A DNA stretch of 13,427 nucleotides, from positions 1-13,427 of the forward strand of contig JAUPTR010000200.1 in NCBI GenBank assembly GCA_030917985.1, in the 5' to 3' direction. Below are positions 6,811 through 13,427 of the stretch, piece after piece (position 1 is the stretch's first letter; every line of letters starts with the position of its first letter). This stretch comes from Pseudomonadota bacterium (GTDB lineage Bacteria > Pseudomonadota > Gammaproteobacteria > Burkholderiales > SCOH01). The notes beneath the pieces are model-generated. The model made no database searches, was not told where the DNA came from, and saw only the letters and a program-made list of their open reading frames with translations. A program made the position numbers and the translations under genes.

Positions 6811-6824
6811 TTGACGTGGATCAA
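6811..6824 (+). promoter_or_regulatory. FNR/ANR-type binding site
   Basis: TTGACGTGGATCAA matches the FNR/ANR consensus TTGAT-N4-ATCAA in nine of ten defined positions. The centre (6817.5) is 41.5 bases upstream of the start site predicted for the following small RNA, the typical class II activating position. A -10-like GAGTAT (6847-6852), or TATACG (6850-6855), lies at the right distance and there is no need for a good -35 element in such a promoter. Identified by eye. Confidence 0.6.
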
Positions 6825-6858
6825 GCCCCCGGAAGCCGATAAGTGGGAGTATACGGCT

Positions 6859-6936
6859 CAGAAGGTTATGCCTTCTGCTTGTGTATCTCCAGTGGTTAAA
6901 TTGAGCGCCCCGCATATTTTGCCGGGCGTTTTTTTT
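6859..6936 (+). ncRNA. Candidate FNR-controlled small RNA
   Basis: Predicted transcript of about 78 nt between the FNR-type promoter and a Rho-independent terminator. It would begin with a 7-bp hairpin CAGAAGG / CCTTCTG (6859-6877, loop TTATG), continue with about 28 unpaired bases that include UCUCC, an anti-Shine-Dalgarno motif often used by Hfq-dependent small RNAs to block ribosome binding sites, and end in the terminator hairpin with eight U residues. There is no convincing coding frame: the only ATG (6868) sits in the first hairpin loop, two bases after a possible ribosome binding site, and its frame runs through the terminator. The E. coli FnrS and Neisseria AniS RNAs have comparable control, but I cannot claim sequence homology. 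The alternative is an unusual 3' UTR of the preceding lipoprotein gene. Confidence 0.5.
6906..6936 (+). terminator. Rho-independent terminator
   Basis: Stem CGCCC (6906-6910) / GGGCG (6924-6928), extended by an inner GC / GC pair after one mismatch, followed by eight T residues (6929-6936). It ends the candidate small RNA, or the lipoprotein transcript if there is read-through. On the minus strand only a short AATTT follows, so termination of the AST operon from the right would be weak. Confidence 0.8.
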
Positions 6937-7217
6937 CGTGCTGATTTTGCCGGTGCACGCCATGTTGCCTGCCCCCCTGCCCCCTGTTGAAGAGATTCCG
7001 CCACAAAAGCAGGCGACCTTATTTCTGCGACTGTGCCTTGAAGGGGAAGCAATCTTGACTGGCTCAAACTTCACGCGGGCGTATCAATTGCCACCCTGTA
7101 TCGGTGCGCTGCAAGCCAGGCCGGCATTGCCTTGCAGGCTTGGCTGCAGATCAATACCAGTGCGGCCTGCAGGGCCTGGCAGCCGCCTATGGGTTAATCG
7201 GGCTTTGCGCTTGTTGT
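6937..7217. other. Intergenic stretch without a recognised gene
   Basis: About 280 bases between the small RNA terminator and the astE stop. Frames in both directions are short or antisense, have no ribosome binding site and resemble nothing I know. There are GC-rich inverted repeats, for example GCGGC / GCCGC at 7162-7186, but no U-run that would make a clear terminator for the AST operon. Confidence 0.6.
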
Positions 7218-8216
7218 TCACGCATCAATCCGGGTAACCAGAACACCGGCACGCAACCCCACTTTGACGGCAGGATTGGGGAACAGGATATGTTCACCGG
7301 CAGCAACGATGGTTTGTTGTGCGCCATCTTCCGCCAGCAGATAACCGGCCGGCAGCGGTGTGAAGTTGGCAACGTCGTCTGCCAGATGCAACACAAACTG
7401 TTCACTCGTGCGGATCACCTCGCGGGTGACGGCAAAACGGTGGATATCGAGCGGCGCGCTGGCGGGTGGCAGCTGCCCCTGCAGCAGGCGTTGCAGCAGC
7501 GCCAGCCATTCATCCAGCGGCAGGCTTTGATTGTTGCCAAAGGGCCGCGCCTGACCGAGTTCCAGTGTTAGCGCGCGGGCACCAAACTGGCTGACGCAGT
7601 AGGAAGAAAAGGTATTCGACGGCTGCGGCTGCAGCAGCAAGGTGCCGACATCCACCGCCTGCAGCAGGCCGAGCAGGCTGTCGATGTAAGGGGTGTTGCC
7701 CTGCGCCGGGCAGATGGCAAATTTGGGGTAATACGAGGCGCGGATGGCGGTGTGTAAATCCAGATGCAGCCTTTGCCCCTGCCCCATTTCAAAAAAACGC
7801 TGTGCGTATTGCTCCAGCAAGGCGGCGCGGCGCGCCTCGCGTGAATCCTGATAAAACCGGTGTTTGCCGCCAAACAGGCGGTTCAGGTCGTCGTCCAGAT
7901 AACGCTCGCCGGCACGCATTGCCCCCGGGTTGCCGAATATCAGCAGCACCCGCGCCGCCGGGTTGGCCACTGCACCGCTGGCCAGTTGCTGCAGCAGGCG
8001 GTCGAGCATTTCAATCGGTGCGGTTTCGTTGCCGTGGATGCCGCACGACAGCAGCAGGCAAATCTGCGCCGCCGATTCGTCGGCGGGCTCCAGCAGCAAG
8101 ACGCCTTCGTCGAGCACCGCCCAGCGTGTGCCATCCGGCAAGGCGCCGGTTTCGGCGATGTGATCTTCCCCTGCCAGCAACGCTGGCAGCCAGCGCAATA
8201 ACAATGTGGCACTCAT
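7218..8216 (-). CDS. astE: Succinylglutamate desuccinylase
   Basis: Last enzyme of the AST pathway: it hydrolyses N-succinylglutamate to glutamate and succinate. It belongs to the zinc carboxypeptidase-like AstE/aspartoacylase family. Its 332 residues are ten more than in E. coli. Zinc ligands are visible as GIHGNETAP (His61, Glu64) and LDLHTAIR (His155); the catalytic glutamate is Glu219 in LTLELGQ; DDLNRLF (109-115) is the substrate-side signature. The ATG overlaps the astB stop in an ATGA arrangement, so translation is likely coupled. It is the last gene of the operon. No clear terminator follows it. Confidence 0.96.
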   Translation of the reverse strand: MSATLLLRWLPALLAGEDHIAETGALPDGTRWAVLDEGVLLLEPADESAAQICLLLSCGIHGNETAPIEMLDRLLQQLASGAVANPAARVLLIFGNPGAMRAGERYLDDDLNRLFGGKHRFYQDSREARRAALLEQYAQRFFEMGQGQRLHLDLHTAIRASYYPKFAICPAQGNTPYIDSLLGLLQAVDVGTLLLQPQPSNTFSSYCVSQFGARALTLELGQARPFGNNQSLPLDEWLALLQRLLQGQLPPASAPLDIHRFAVTREVIRTSEQFVLHLADDVANFTPLPAGYLLAEDGAQQTIVAAGEHILFPNPAVKVGLRAGVLVTRIDA

Positions 8217-9556
8217 GTCGGCTCCTGCTGGAATGGATAAAGGCTGCCGAGGCCGAGGATCTGCGTCAGCTGGTCGAGCGCAGTATGGGATTCGTAAAGC
8301 AATTGCGGGTCGGCAAGATCGGCCTCAGTGAGGTGATCGCGGTAATGGTCTTGCACCCAGCCGCACAGTTGTTGATACAGCACCTCAGTGAGCCATACGC
8401 CGGGCAACACGGCGGCCTGCTCATCAGCAGACAACACCACACGCAGCCGCAGGCAGGCCGGGCCGCCGCCGTTGCGCATCGACTGTTTCAGGTCGAAACA
8501 CTGGATATCCGCCAGCAGCTTGCCGCGCAGGCTGTTGAGGTAATCCAAGACGCGCGGGTTGGCGCGGCATTCTTCGGCGCACACCAGCAGCGTGTCACCA
8601 TTCGCCAGTGTCAGCAGCTGGCTGTTGAACAGATAACTGCTGACGGCATCTTCCAGCGGCAGCACGTGTTCATCCACCTGCGCCACCTGCAACACGCCCT
8701 CGCCCAGTTGCTGGCGCAGTTGCTGCAGCACTTCCGGCTGATTGAGAAAAGCGTGCTGGTGCAACAGCAGCAGCTTGCGATTGCCGACTGCGATCACATC
8801 GTTGTGGAACACGCCGGCATCAATCGCATACGGGTGTTGCTGCGCCAGCACCACGCGCGACTCTGGCAGGCGGTGCAGCCGCACCAGCGCCTCGCACGCC
8901 TCACGCGTTTGCCGCGCCGGATAACGCTGCGGCTGCAGCGCCTCACTGCCAAAGGCACTGCGGCCATACACAAACAGCTGCACGCCGGGTGCGCCATAAT
9001 CGCTGCACAGCCGGGTGTGGTTGGCGGCGCCTTCGTCGCCAAACGCCGGGTGTTCGGGCAAGGCCGGGTGATGCGTGAAATGCTGTGAGTCGGCAAAAAT
9101 GCGCCGCAGGCAGGCGGCGGTAAACGGGTGCTCGATGCTACGGTGCCATTTGCTGTTGAGGTTGGCCGGGGTGAAATGCACTTTGCCATCCAGGCTATCG
9201 GCTGAGGGCGACACGGTGGCAGCGTTGGCGGTCCACATCGACGAGGCCGAGGCACACGCCGACAACAAGGATGGCGCTTGTGTGGTGGCCTGCTGCACCA
9301 CTTCGGCATCGCTGCCATGAAAGCCGATGCGCCGCAGCGTGCCGACATCCGGCCGTGCCTGCGGCGGCAACACCCCTTGTAGCAAGCCGCGCTGCGCCAG
9401 CGCCCACATTTTTTCCAGCCCCTGCAATGCCGCCTGGCGCGGGTTGGATGCCGATTTGCCGGAAGCCTGCGAGGCGACATTGCCATACGACAGGCCGCCG
9501 TAATGGTGGGAGGGGCCAACCAGGCCGTCAAAATTGGCTTCGCGCGTGGCGTTCAT
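8213..9556 (-). CDS. astB: N-succinylarginine dihydrolase
   Basis: Second step of the AST pathway: hydrolysis of N2-succinylarginine to N2-succinylornithine, two ammonia and carbon dioxide. The 447 residues equal the length of the E. coli enzyme. It has the fold of the amidinotransferase superfamily with the catalytic triad recognisable as Glu175 (FGDEGAANH), His251 (VFHNDV) and Cys368 (NGGGPACLRLRV). The N-terminal EANFDGLVGPSHHYGGLSYG is the hallmark of the family. The start is ATG with GGGAG close upstream, ten bases after the astD stop; the gene ends within the astE start codon. No damage is seen. Confidence 0.97.
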   Translation of the reverse strand: MNATREANFDGLVGPSHHYGGLSYGNVASQASGKSASNPRQAALQGLEKMWALAQRGLLQGVLPPQARPDVGTLRRIGFHGSDAEVVQQATTQAPSLLSACASASSMWTANAATVSPSADSLDGKVHFTPANLNSKWHRSIEHPFTAACLRRIFADSQHFTHHPALPEHPAFGDEGAANHTRLCSDYGAPGVQLFVYGRSAFGSEALQPQRYPARQTREACEALVRLHRLPESRVVLAQQHPYAIDAGVFHNDVIAVGNRKLLLLHQHAFLNQPEVLQQLRQQLGEGVLQVAQVDEHVLPLEDAVSSYLFNSQLLTLANGDTLLVCAEECRANPRVLDYLNSLRGKLLADIQCFDLKQSMRNGGGPACLRLRVVLSADEQAAVLPGVWLTEVLYQQLCGWVQDHYRDHLTEADLADPQLLYESHTALDQLTQILGLGSLYPFQQEPT

Positions 9557-9566
9557 GCACTCCCTT

Positions 9567-11030
9567 TCAGCTCAGATCCAGCCCTGGCGCCACATCTGCC
9601 GGCAGCACCGGCTTTTCGGCTTCCAGCCCGGCTACTGGATAGGCGCAATAATCGGCGGCATACCAGGCGCTGGGCCGATGGTTGCCGGACAGCCCCACCC
9701 CACCAAACGGCGCGGCGCTGCTGGCGCCGGTGAGCGGCTTGTTCCAGTTGACAATGCCGGCGCGGGATTCGCGCCAGAAACGCTGATACAACTCGGCAGA
9801 ATCGGAAATCAGCCCTGCCGACAGGCCGAAGCGTGTGGCGTTGGCCAGCTGCAAAGCGTGGTCGAAATCGCGGTAACGCTGCACTTGCAGCAAGGGGCCA
9901 AAATATTCCTGATCCGGCAGATCGGTGATCGACGATACGTCGAGAATGCCCGGCGACAGCAGGCCGCTGTCCTGCCGCTGCAACTGCATCGGCAGCAAGG
10001 CATGGGCGCCGGCACTGGCCAGCGCCTGCTGTGCGGCCAGCAATTGCTGCGCGGCGGCGGCGCTGATCACCGCGCCCATGAATGGCTGTGGCTCGGCATC
10101 CCACGCACCGGGTTTGATGCGGTGTGCCACCGTCAGCAGCCGTTGCAGCAACGCTTCGCCACTATCGTCGTCGGGCAGCAGCAGGCGCCGTGCGCAGGTG
10201 CAGCGCTGGCCGGCAGAGAGGAAAGCCGACATCACGATGTGGTGCACGGCGGCGTCGATATCGGCGACGTCCTGCACAATCAGTGGGTTGTTGCCGCCCA
10301 TTTCCAGCGCCAGGATTTTTTGCGGCTGGCCGCCAAACTGCTGATGCAAGGCTACGCCGACATTGGCGCTGCCGGTGAAATACAGGCCGTCGATATCGGG
10401 ATGCCCGGCCAGCGCCATACCGGTGTGGCGCCCGCCCTGCAGCAGGTTGAGCACACCCGGCGGCAAACCGGCCTGCAGCCACAGGCGCACCGTCAGTTCG
10501 GCCACGCCCGGCGTCAGCTCGGATGGTTTGAACACCGCGCAATTGCCGGCCAGCAGCGCCGGCACCAGGTGGCCATTGGGTAAGTGGCCGGGAAAGTTAT
10601 ATGGCCCGAATACCGCCACCACGCCGTGCGGCCGATGCCGCAGCACCGCCTGCGCATCACCCATCACCGCACTGCGCTCACCGCTGCGTTCGGCCAATGC
10701 CTTGAGCGAGATATCCACCTTGGCGATCATGCTCTGCACTTCGGTAAGCGACTCCCAGCGCGGCTTGCCGGTTTCCAGGCCAATCTGCTCCGCCAGTGCA
10801 GGCTTGTTTTGCGCCAGCAGTTCGGCAAAGCGTCGTAGCAGCGCTATCCGCTCTGTCAGTGGGGTATCGCGCCAGGCGGGAAAAGCGCGGCGCGCTACGG
10901 CAACGGCTACCTCAACCTGTGGCGGGCTGGCGGCGCAGCCAGACCAGACTTCGGCCTGCGTCACCGGATTGCGGCTGGCAAATGCGCCACCATGGCCGTC
11001 CACCCAACATCCGTCCAGCAACAAGCTCAT
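9567..11030 (-). CDS. astD: N-succinylglutamate 5-semialdehyde dehydrogenase
   Basis: Fourth step of the AST pathway: NAD-dependent oxidation of succinylglutamate semialdehyde to succinylglutamate. Aldehyde dehydrogenase superfamily, 487 residues, near the usual 490. Visible are the cofactor-binding FGPYNFPGHL with Asn145, the FKPSE motif with Lys168, FTGSANVG (218-225), the general base Glu243 in LEMGGNNP, and the nucleophile Cys277 in AGQRCTCARR. The start is ATG with AGGA seven bases upstream, and it overlaps the aruG stop by an ATGA. The operon order supports this assignment over other aldehyde dehydrogenases. Confidence 0.96.
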   Translation of the reverse strand: MSLLLDGCWVDGHGGAFASRNPVTQAEVWSGCAASPPQVEVAVAVARRAFPAWRDTPLTERIALLRRFAELLAQNKPALAEQIGLETGKPRWESLTEVQSMIAKVDISLKALAERSGERSAVMGDAQAVLRHRPHGVVAVFGPYNFPGHLPNGHLVPALLAGNCAVFKPSELTPGVAELTVRLWLQAGLPPGVLNLLQGGRHTGMALAGHPDIDGLYFTGSANVGVALHQQFGGQPQKILALEMGGNNPLIVQDVADIDAAVHHIVMSAFLSAGQRCTCARRLLLPDDDSGEALLQRLLTVAHRIKPGAWDAEPQPFMGAVISAAAAQQLLAAQQALASAGAHALLPMQLQRQDSGLLSPGILDVSSITDLPDQEYFGPLLQVQRYRDFDHALQLANATRFGLSAGLISDSAELYQRFWRESRAGIVNWNKPLTGASSAAPFGGVGLSGNHRPSAWYAADYCAYPVAGLEAEKPVLPADVAPGLDLS

Positions 11031-12055
11031 GTTTTGTCCTTTCTCTGCGCCACCAGCGGCACGGCGCGTACCGTGTCACCCGCAGCCAGTTGCAGCCGCT
11101 GCAGCGTTTCGGCCGGCACTTGCAGCGCATCTTCGCAATACAACACCGGCGACAGGCAGACACGGAAATTCACCAGATTGCGGTTGCACAACAGCCACAA
11201 CTCGCCTTCATTCACCGCGCCGGCCAAAAGCGGGTAAACATCGCTTTCGCGCACTGCGCGAATCTGCGCCAGCGGCGTAATCACCGTTGGCCCGGCATCA
11301 AAAATATCGACATAACCGCTATCCTGAAAACCTTCGCTTTTCAGCATTGCCAGCGCCGGCCGGGTGTGCGGATGCACCTCGCCGATCACCGCCCGTGCGT
11401 CTTCCGGCAACAGGGCGCTGTAAACCGGGTGTTGCGGCATCAGCTCGGCAATGAAGGATTTGTCACCGACACCCGACAGATAATCGGCCTGTGAAAACGC
11501 CATGCGGAAAAAATGCTGCCCCAGGCTATCCCAGAAAGGCGAGCGGCCCTGTGCATCCGATACCCCGCGCATTTCGGCTATCACCCGCTCGGCAAAACGC
11601 TCGCGGAACTCGGCCAGAAACAGCAAGCGCGATTTGGACAAGAGGCTGCCGTTATTGCTGTGGCGATAGTCGTCGCGCAGAAACAGCGAGCACAGCTCGG
11701 AGCAGCCGGTCAGGTCGTTGGTAAGAAACAATGTCTGCAACTGGCGATAAATGCCGAGCTCTTGCGCGGCATGCACCGAGAGGCCGAGCCGGTAGTGATA
11801 CCACGGTGCACGCAGGCCCACCGCAGCGGCTATCGCACACAGGCCGACCACTTCGCCGCTGGTTTCATCTTCCTGCACAAACAGGTATTCGGCGTCGGCG
11901 GTTTCCAGCTCGCCGGCGATAGAGGCCACCGAGTTGTCGATACGCCGTGTCAGCCGTTCGATATTTGACGGCAGGCTGGTCAGGCCCACGCCGGCACGCT
12001 GTACCAGCGCCACCATGGCCGGCAGGTCGTGGCGGCTAATCGAACGAACCAGCAT
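11027..12055 (-). CDS. aruG: Arginine N-succinyltransferase, subunit AruG (beta/AII)
   Basis: Subunit of the enzyme that transfers succinyl from succinyl-CoA to the alpha-amino group of arginine, the first step of the AST pathway. In Pseudomonas AruF and AruG form a mixed complex; enterics have a single AstA. From the ATG at 12053-12055 it has 342 residues, as expected. Family motifs are the N-terminal VGLTSLPSNIERL, LRAPWYHYRLGL, LTNDLTGCSELCSLFL, the SPFWDSLGQHFF block and GYVDIFDAGP near the C-terminal half. The sequence is closer to Pseudomonas AruG than to AruF. An upstream in-frame start at 12130 would add 25 residues of non-conserved sequence lying over the end of aruF and was rejected. 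A run of G residues serves as ribosome binding site. The gene overlaps aruF by 20 bases and astD by four. Confidence 0.95.
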   Translation of the reverse strand: MLVRSISRHDLPAMVALVQRAGVGLTSLPSNIERLTRRIDNSVASIAGELETADAEYLFVQEDETSGEVVGLCAIAAAVGLRAPWYHYRLGLSVHAAQELGIYRQLQTLFLTNDLTGCSELCSLFLRDDYRHSNNGSLLSKSRLLFLAEFRERFAERVIAEMRGVSDAQGRSPFWDSLGQHFFRMAFSQADYLSGVGDKSFIAELMPQHPVYSALLPEDARAVIGEVHPHTRPALAMLKSEGFQDSGYVDIFDAGPTVITPLAQIRAVRESDVYPLLAGAVNEGELWLLCNRNLVNFRVCLSPVLYCEDALQVPAETLQRLQLAAGDTVRAVPLVAQRKDKT

Positions 12056-13082
12056 CGCCGCCCCCTTCCAGCACCAGCAGCAGGCTGTCGCCCGAAGCAA
12101 TCTGCAAAACACGCGCGGTGTCGGCCTCAATCATGGCCTCGGCCTGTTCGCTATCCAGCGCTGCGGCGGCAAAGGTGGCACGAAAACCACCGAGTGCGGC
12201 ATTCGCCAGCAATTGCGGCACGCCGCTGGCGAGTTTGTCGACCACACGCGCCGTTACCCGGTGGCAGCCCCTGGCCGTGCGCAGATCGGCAAAACGCGCC
12301 TGCAGCACCGGACCACCGTCAAAAATATCGACATAACGGCTGACGCGAAAACCTTCGTTTTCGAGAATGCCGCGCGACCATTGCGCCGCCGGGTGCGATT
12401 GCCCGAGCGCAGCCTGGGCGGCAGGTGTCAGCAGCGAGACATAAATCGGATGTTGCGGCAGCAGTTCGGCAATAAAGGCGCGGCCTTTGGCGGCACAATA
12501 TTCTTCCGCCTGCAGATAATCCAGCCCGAAAAAATGCCGGCCAAGGCTATCCCACAGCGGCGAACGGGCGTGCTGATCACACGGGCCGATCAACTCACAC
12601 GCCCAGTCGGCAGCAAAACGCTGCGGGTGGGCGGCGGCAAATAACAAGCGCGCACGGCATAGCAGATCGGCACTCTGCAAATCGAGATGCGACCCAAGGA
12701 TTGAAAAGGCATGCAGCAGCGAATGGCCGGTCAGGTCGTGGCACAGCGACAACACTTCCACCTGATGGTGAATGCCCAGCGGCCGCGAGGCATGCACCAG
12801 TGTTTCGCGCCGGTAGTTGTAAAACGGCTCAACCAGCCCCGCCGCAGCCACCATGCCGGCTACGCCGATCACCTGCTGGCTGTGGCTATCCTGCAGCACC
12901 AGCAGATAACGCTGGTCGCCGGGGCAAGTCACCCGTTCTTCGAGCGCGGCACATGATGCATCAATATGTTCGGCCAATAGCTGACGCGGGGCGCGCAACG
13001 AAGTCACGCCGGGGGGGGATTGGCGCGCAATCAACTCAATCGCGGCCAGATCAGCAGGCTGGGAAGGTCGAACGATCAACAT
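12036..13082 (-). CDS. aruF: Arginine N-succinyltransferase, subunit AruF (alpha/AI)
   Basis: Partner subunit and paralogue of the next gene product, 348 residues. It starts with MLIVRPSQPADLAAIELIAR and shows the AruF-like PPGVTSL, EPFYNYRRETLVHASRPLGI, LSLCHDLTG, SPLWDSLGRHFF, AELLPQHPIYVSLL and RYVDIFDGGP motifs. The HDLTG and DIFDGGP forms distinguish it from AruG (NDLTG, DIFDAGP). The start is ATG with a strong AAGGAG six to seven bases upstream. It is the first gene after a terminator that separates it from aruC. In Pseudomonas this subunit may also act on ornithine; substrate range here is unknown. Confidence 0.95.
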   Translation of the reverse strand: MLIVRPSQPADLAAIELIARQSPPGVTSLRAPRQLLAEHIDASCAALEERVTCPGDQRYLLVLQDSHSQQVIGVAGMVAAAGLVEPFYNYRRETLVHASRPLGIHHQVEVLSLCHDLTGHSLLHAFSILGSHLDLQSADLLCRARLLFAAAHPQRFAADWACELIGPCDQHARSPLWDSLGRHFFGLDYLQAEEYCAAKGRAFIAELLPQHPIYVSLLTPAAQAALGQSHPAAQWSRGILENEGFRVSRYVDIFDGGPVLQARFADLRTARGCHRVTARVVDKLASGVPQLLANAALGGFRATFAAAALDSEQAEAMIEADTARVLQIASGDSLLLVLEGGGDAGSFD

Positions 13083-13138
13083 TCAGGTCTCCTTCCCTGA
13101 TTATGGTTGATCAAGGTGACAGAAAGAAGCAACAAAAC

Positions 13139-13168
13139 AAAAGGCCGACGCACGCGCCGGCCTTTTTT
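13139..13168. terminator. Bidirectional Rho-independent terminator between aruC and aruF
   Basis: Inverted repeat AAAGGCCG (13140-13147) / CGGCCTTT (13158-13165) with a ten-base loop. On the minus strand it is followed by TTTTGTTTTG, on the plus strand by TTTTTT. For the minus-strand genes it lies 15 bases after the aruC stop and about 55 bases before the aruF start, so it should lower expression of aruFGDBE relative to aruC unless an internal promoter or antitermination is used. Confidence 0.75.
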
Positions 13169-13182
13169 CTGGATATAGCCGA

Positions 13183-13427
13183 TTATTTGCCAGTGACCTT
13201 TGCTGCTACGCCATCAAGGATTGCCATAGCCGCATCAATGTCGGCATCTTCGATCAACAGCGACGGCGCCAGACGCAACACATCCGGCCCGGCCTGCAGG
13301 ATCATCAGGCCGGCATCGGCTGCCAGATTCATGAAATCCTTGGCCTTGCCGGCGTATTCCGGCTTGAGCGCTGCGCCGATCAGCAAGCCCATGCCACGCA
13401 CTTCGCTGAAGCAGTCATATTTCTCGC
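13183..13427 (-). CDS. aruC: Acetylornithine/succinylornithine aminotransferase, 3' end
   Basis: The C-terminal 80 or so residues of a class III, pyridoxal-phosphate-dependent aminotransferase, cut by the right edge of the window. The segment has EVRGMGLLIGAAL, the AADAGLMILQAGPDVLRLAPSLL block and a C-terminal helical end, all typical for ArgD/AstC/AruC. The catalytic lysine lies outside the window. The position directly upstream of aruF points to AruC, which converts succinylornithine to succinylglutamate semialdehyde (third step of the AST pathway) and often also serves arginine synthesis. A pure ArgD cannot be excluded from this fragment. The stop is TAA. Confidence 0.88.
   Translation of the reverse strand, partial: EKYDCFSEVRGMGLLIGAALKPEYAGKAKDFMNLAADAGLMILQAGPDVLRLAPSLLIEDADIDAAMAILDGVAAKVTGK

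Noticed and set aside
6868..6990. Small peptide starting at the ATG in the hairpin loop
   Set aside because: The possible ribosome binding site is only two bases from the ATG and paired in the hairpin, and the frame runs through the terminator.
7053..7065. TTGACTGGCTCAA as a second FNR box
   Set aside because: The half-sites are separated by three bases and the second is CTCAA, so it does not fit the consensus.
6938..7237. Plus-strand frame of 99 codons after the small RNA terminator
   Set aside because: No ribosome binding site, starts at the terminator tail, overlaps the astE end and has a low-complexity Pro-rich sequence with no recognisable family.
7802..9088. Long plus-strand frame (428 codons) over astE and astB
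   Set aside because: Antisense shadow of two clear enzymes in GC-rich DNA; the translation is compositionally biased (Arg, Gln, Ala, His) and has no motif.
9534..10583. Plus-strand frame of 349 codons over astD
   Set aside because: Antisense shadow of a conserved aldehyde dehydrogenase gene.
13100..13105. CATAAT on the minus strand as the -10 of an aruF promoter
   Set aside because: The start would fall at about 13093, inside the ribosome binding site, and the -35 (TTCTTT) is poor.
13107..13114. TTGATCAA upstream of aruF as an FNR site
   Set aside because: The half-sites touch; the FNR/ANR consensus needs four bases between TTGAT and ATCAA.
1..13427. CRISPR arrays, tRNA or rRNA genes
   Set aside because: No regularly spaced direct repeats and no cloverleaf or rRNA-like sequence were seen anywhere.

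Overview
The window looks like a chromosomal segment of a betaproteobacterium, probably of the Neisseriales type. The grounds are the order rpsU-yqeY-dnaG, the sequence style of ribosomal protein S21 and of the DnaG zinc domain, and an arginine succinyltransferase (AST) operon in the order aruC-F-G-D-B-E known from Pseudomonas. This is judged from remembered protein families only; no search was run.

Left part (1-5667). The minus strand carries the macromolecular synthesis cluster rpsU (ribosomal protein S21), yqeY (GatB/YqeY-domain protein) and dnaG (primase). rpoD would be expected just beyond the left edge. Both intercistronic gaps of this cluster hold strong inverted repeats, and rpsU has a good sigma70-type promoter. 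Divergent from it, on the plus strand, tsaD (tRNA t6A synthesis) overlaps by four bases an ABC-F ATPase of the YheS type.

Middle part (5660-7217). A short IS200/IS605-like element sits directly at the yheS stop. It keeps both end hairpins and the first 68 codons of its Y1 transposase but has lost the rest of the gene. Next, with its own promoter, comes a gene for an NlpC/P60 lipoprotein (cell wall endopeptidase type). Downstream of it lies the most interesting signal: a near-perfect FNR/ANR box, then at the right distance a -10-like element, a 7-bp hairpin, a single-stranded stretch with an anti-Shine-Dalgarno UCUCC, and a Rho-independent terminator, with no convincing coding frame. This has the architecture of an oxygen-controlled small RNA of about 78 nt. 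About 280 nt without a recognisable gene follow.

Right part (7218-13427). All genes are on the minus strand and form the AST pathway of arginine catabolism: aruF and aruG (two subunits of arginine N-succinyltransferase), astD, astB and astE, with the 3' end of the aminotransferase gene aruC/astC at the right edge. Together they convert arginine to glutamate and succinate with release of ammonia. The five complete genes overlap or nearly abut, but a strong bidirectional terminator lies between aruC and aruF. By eye the AST region is more GC-rich than the rpsU-yheS region, the change falling near the IS remnant.
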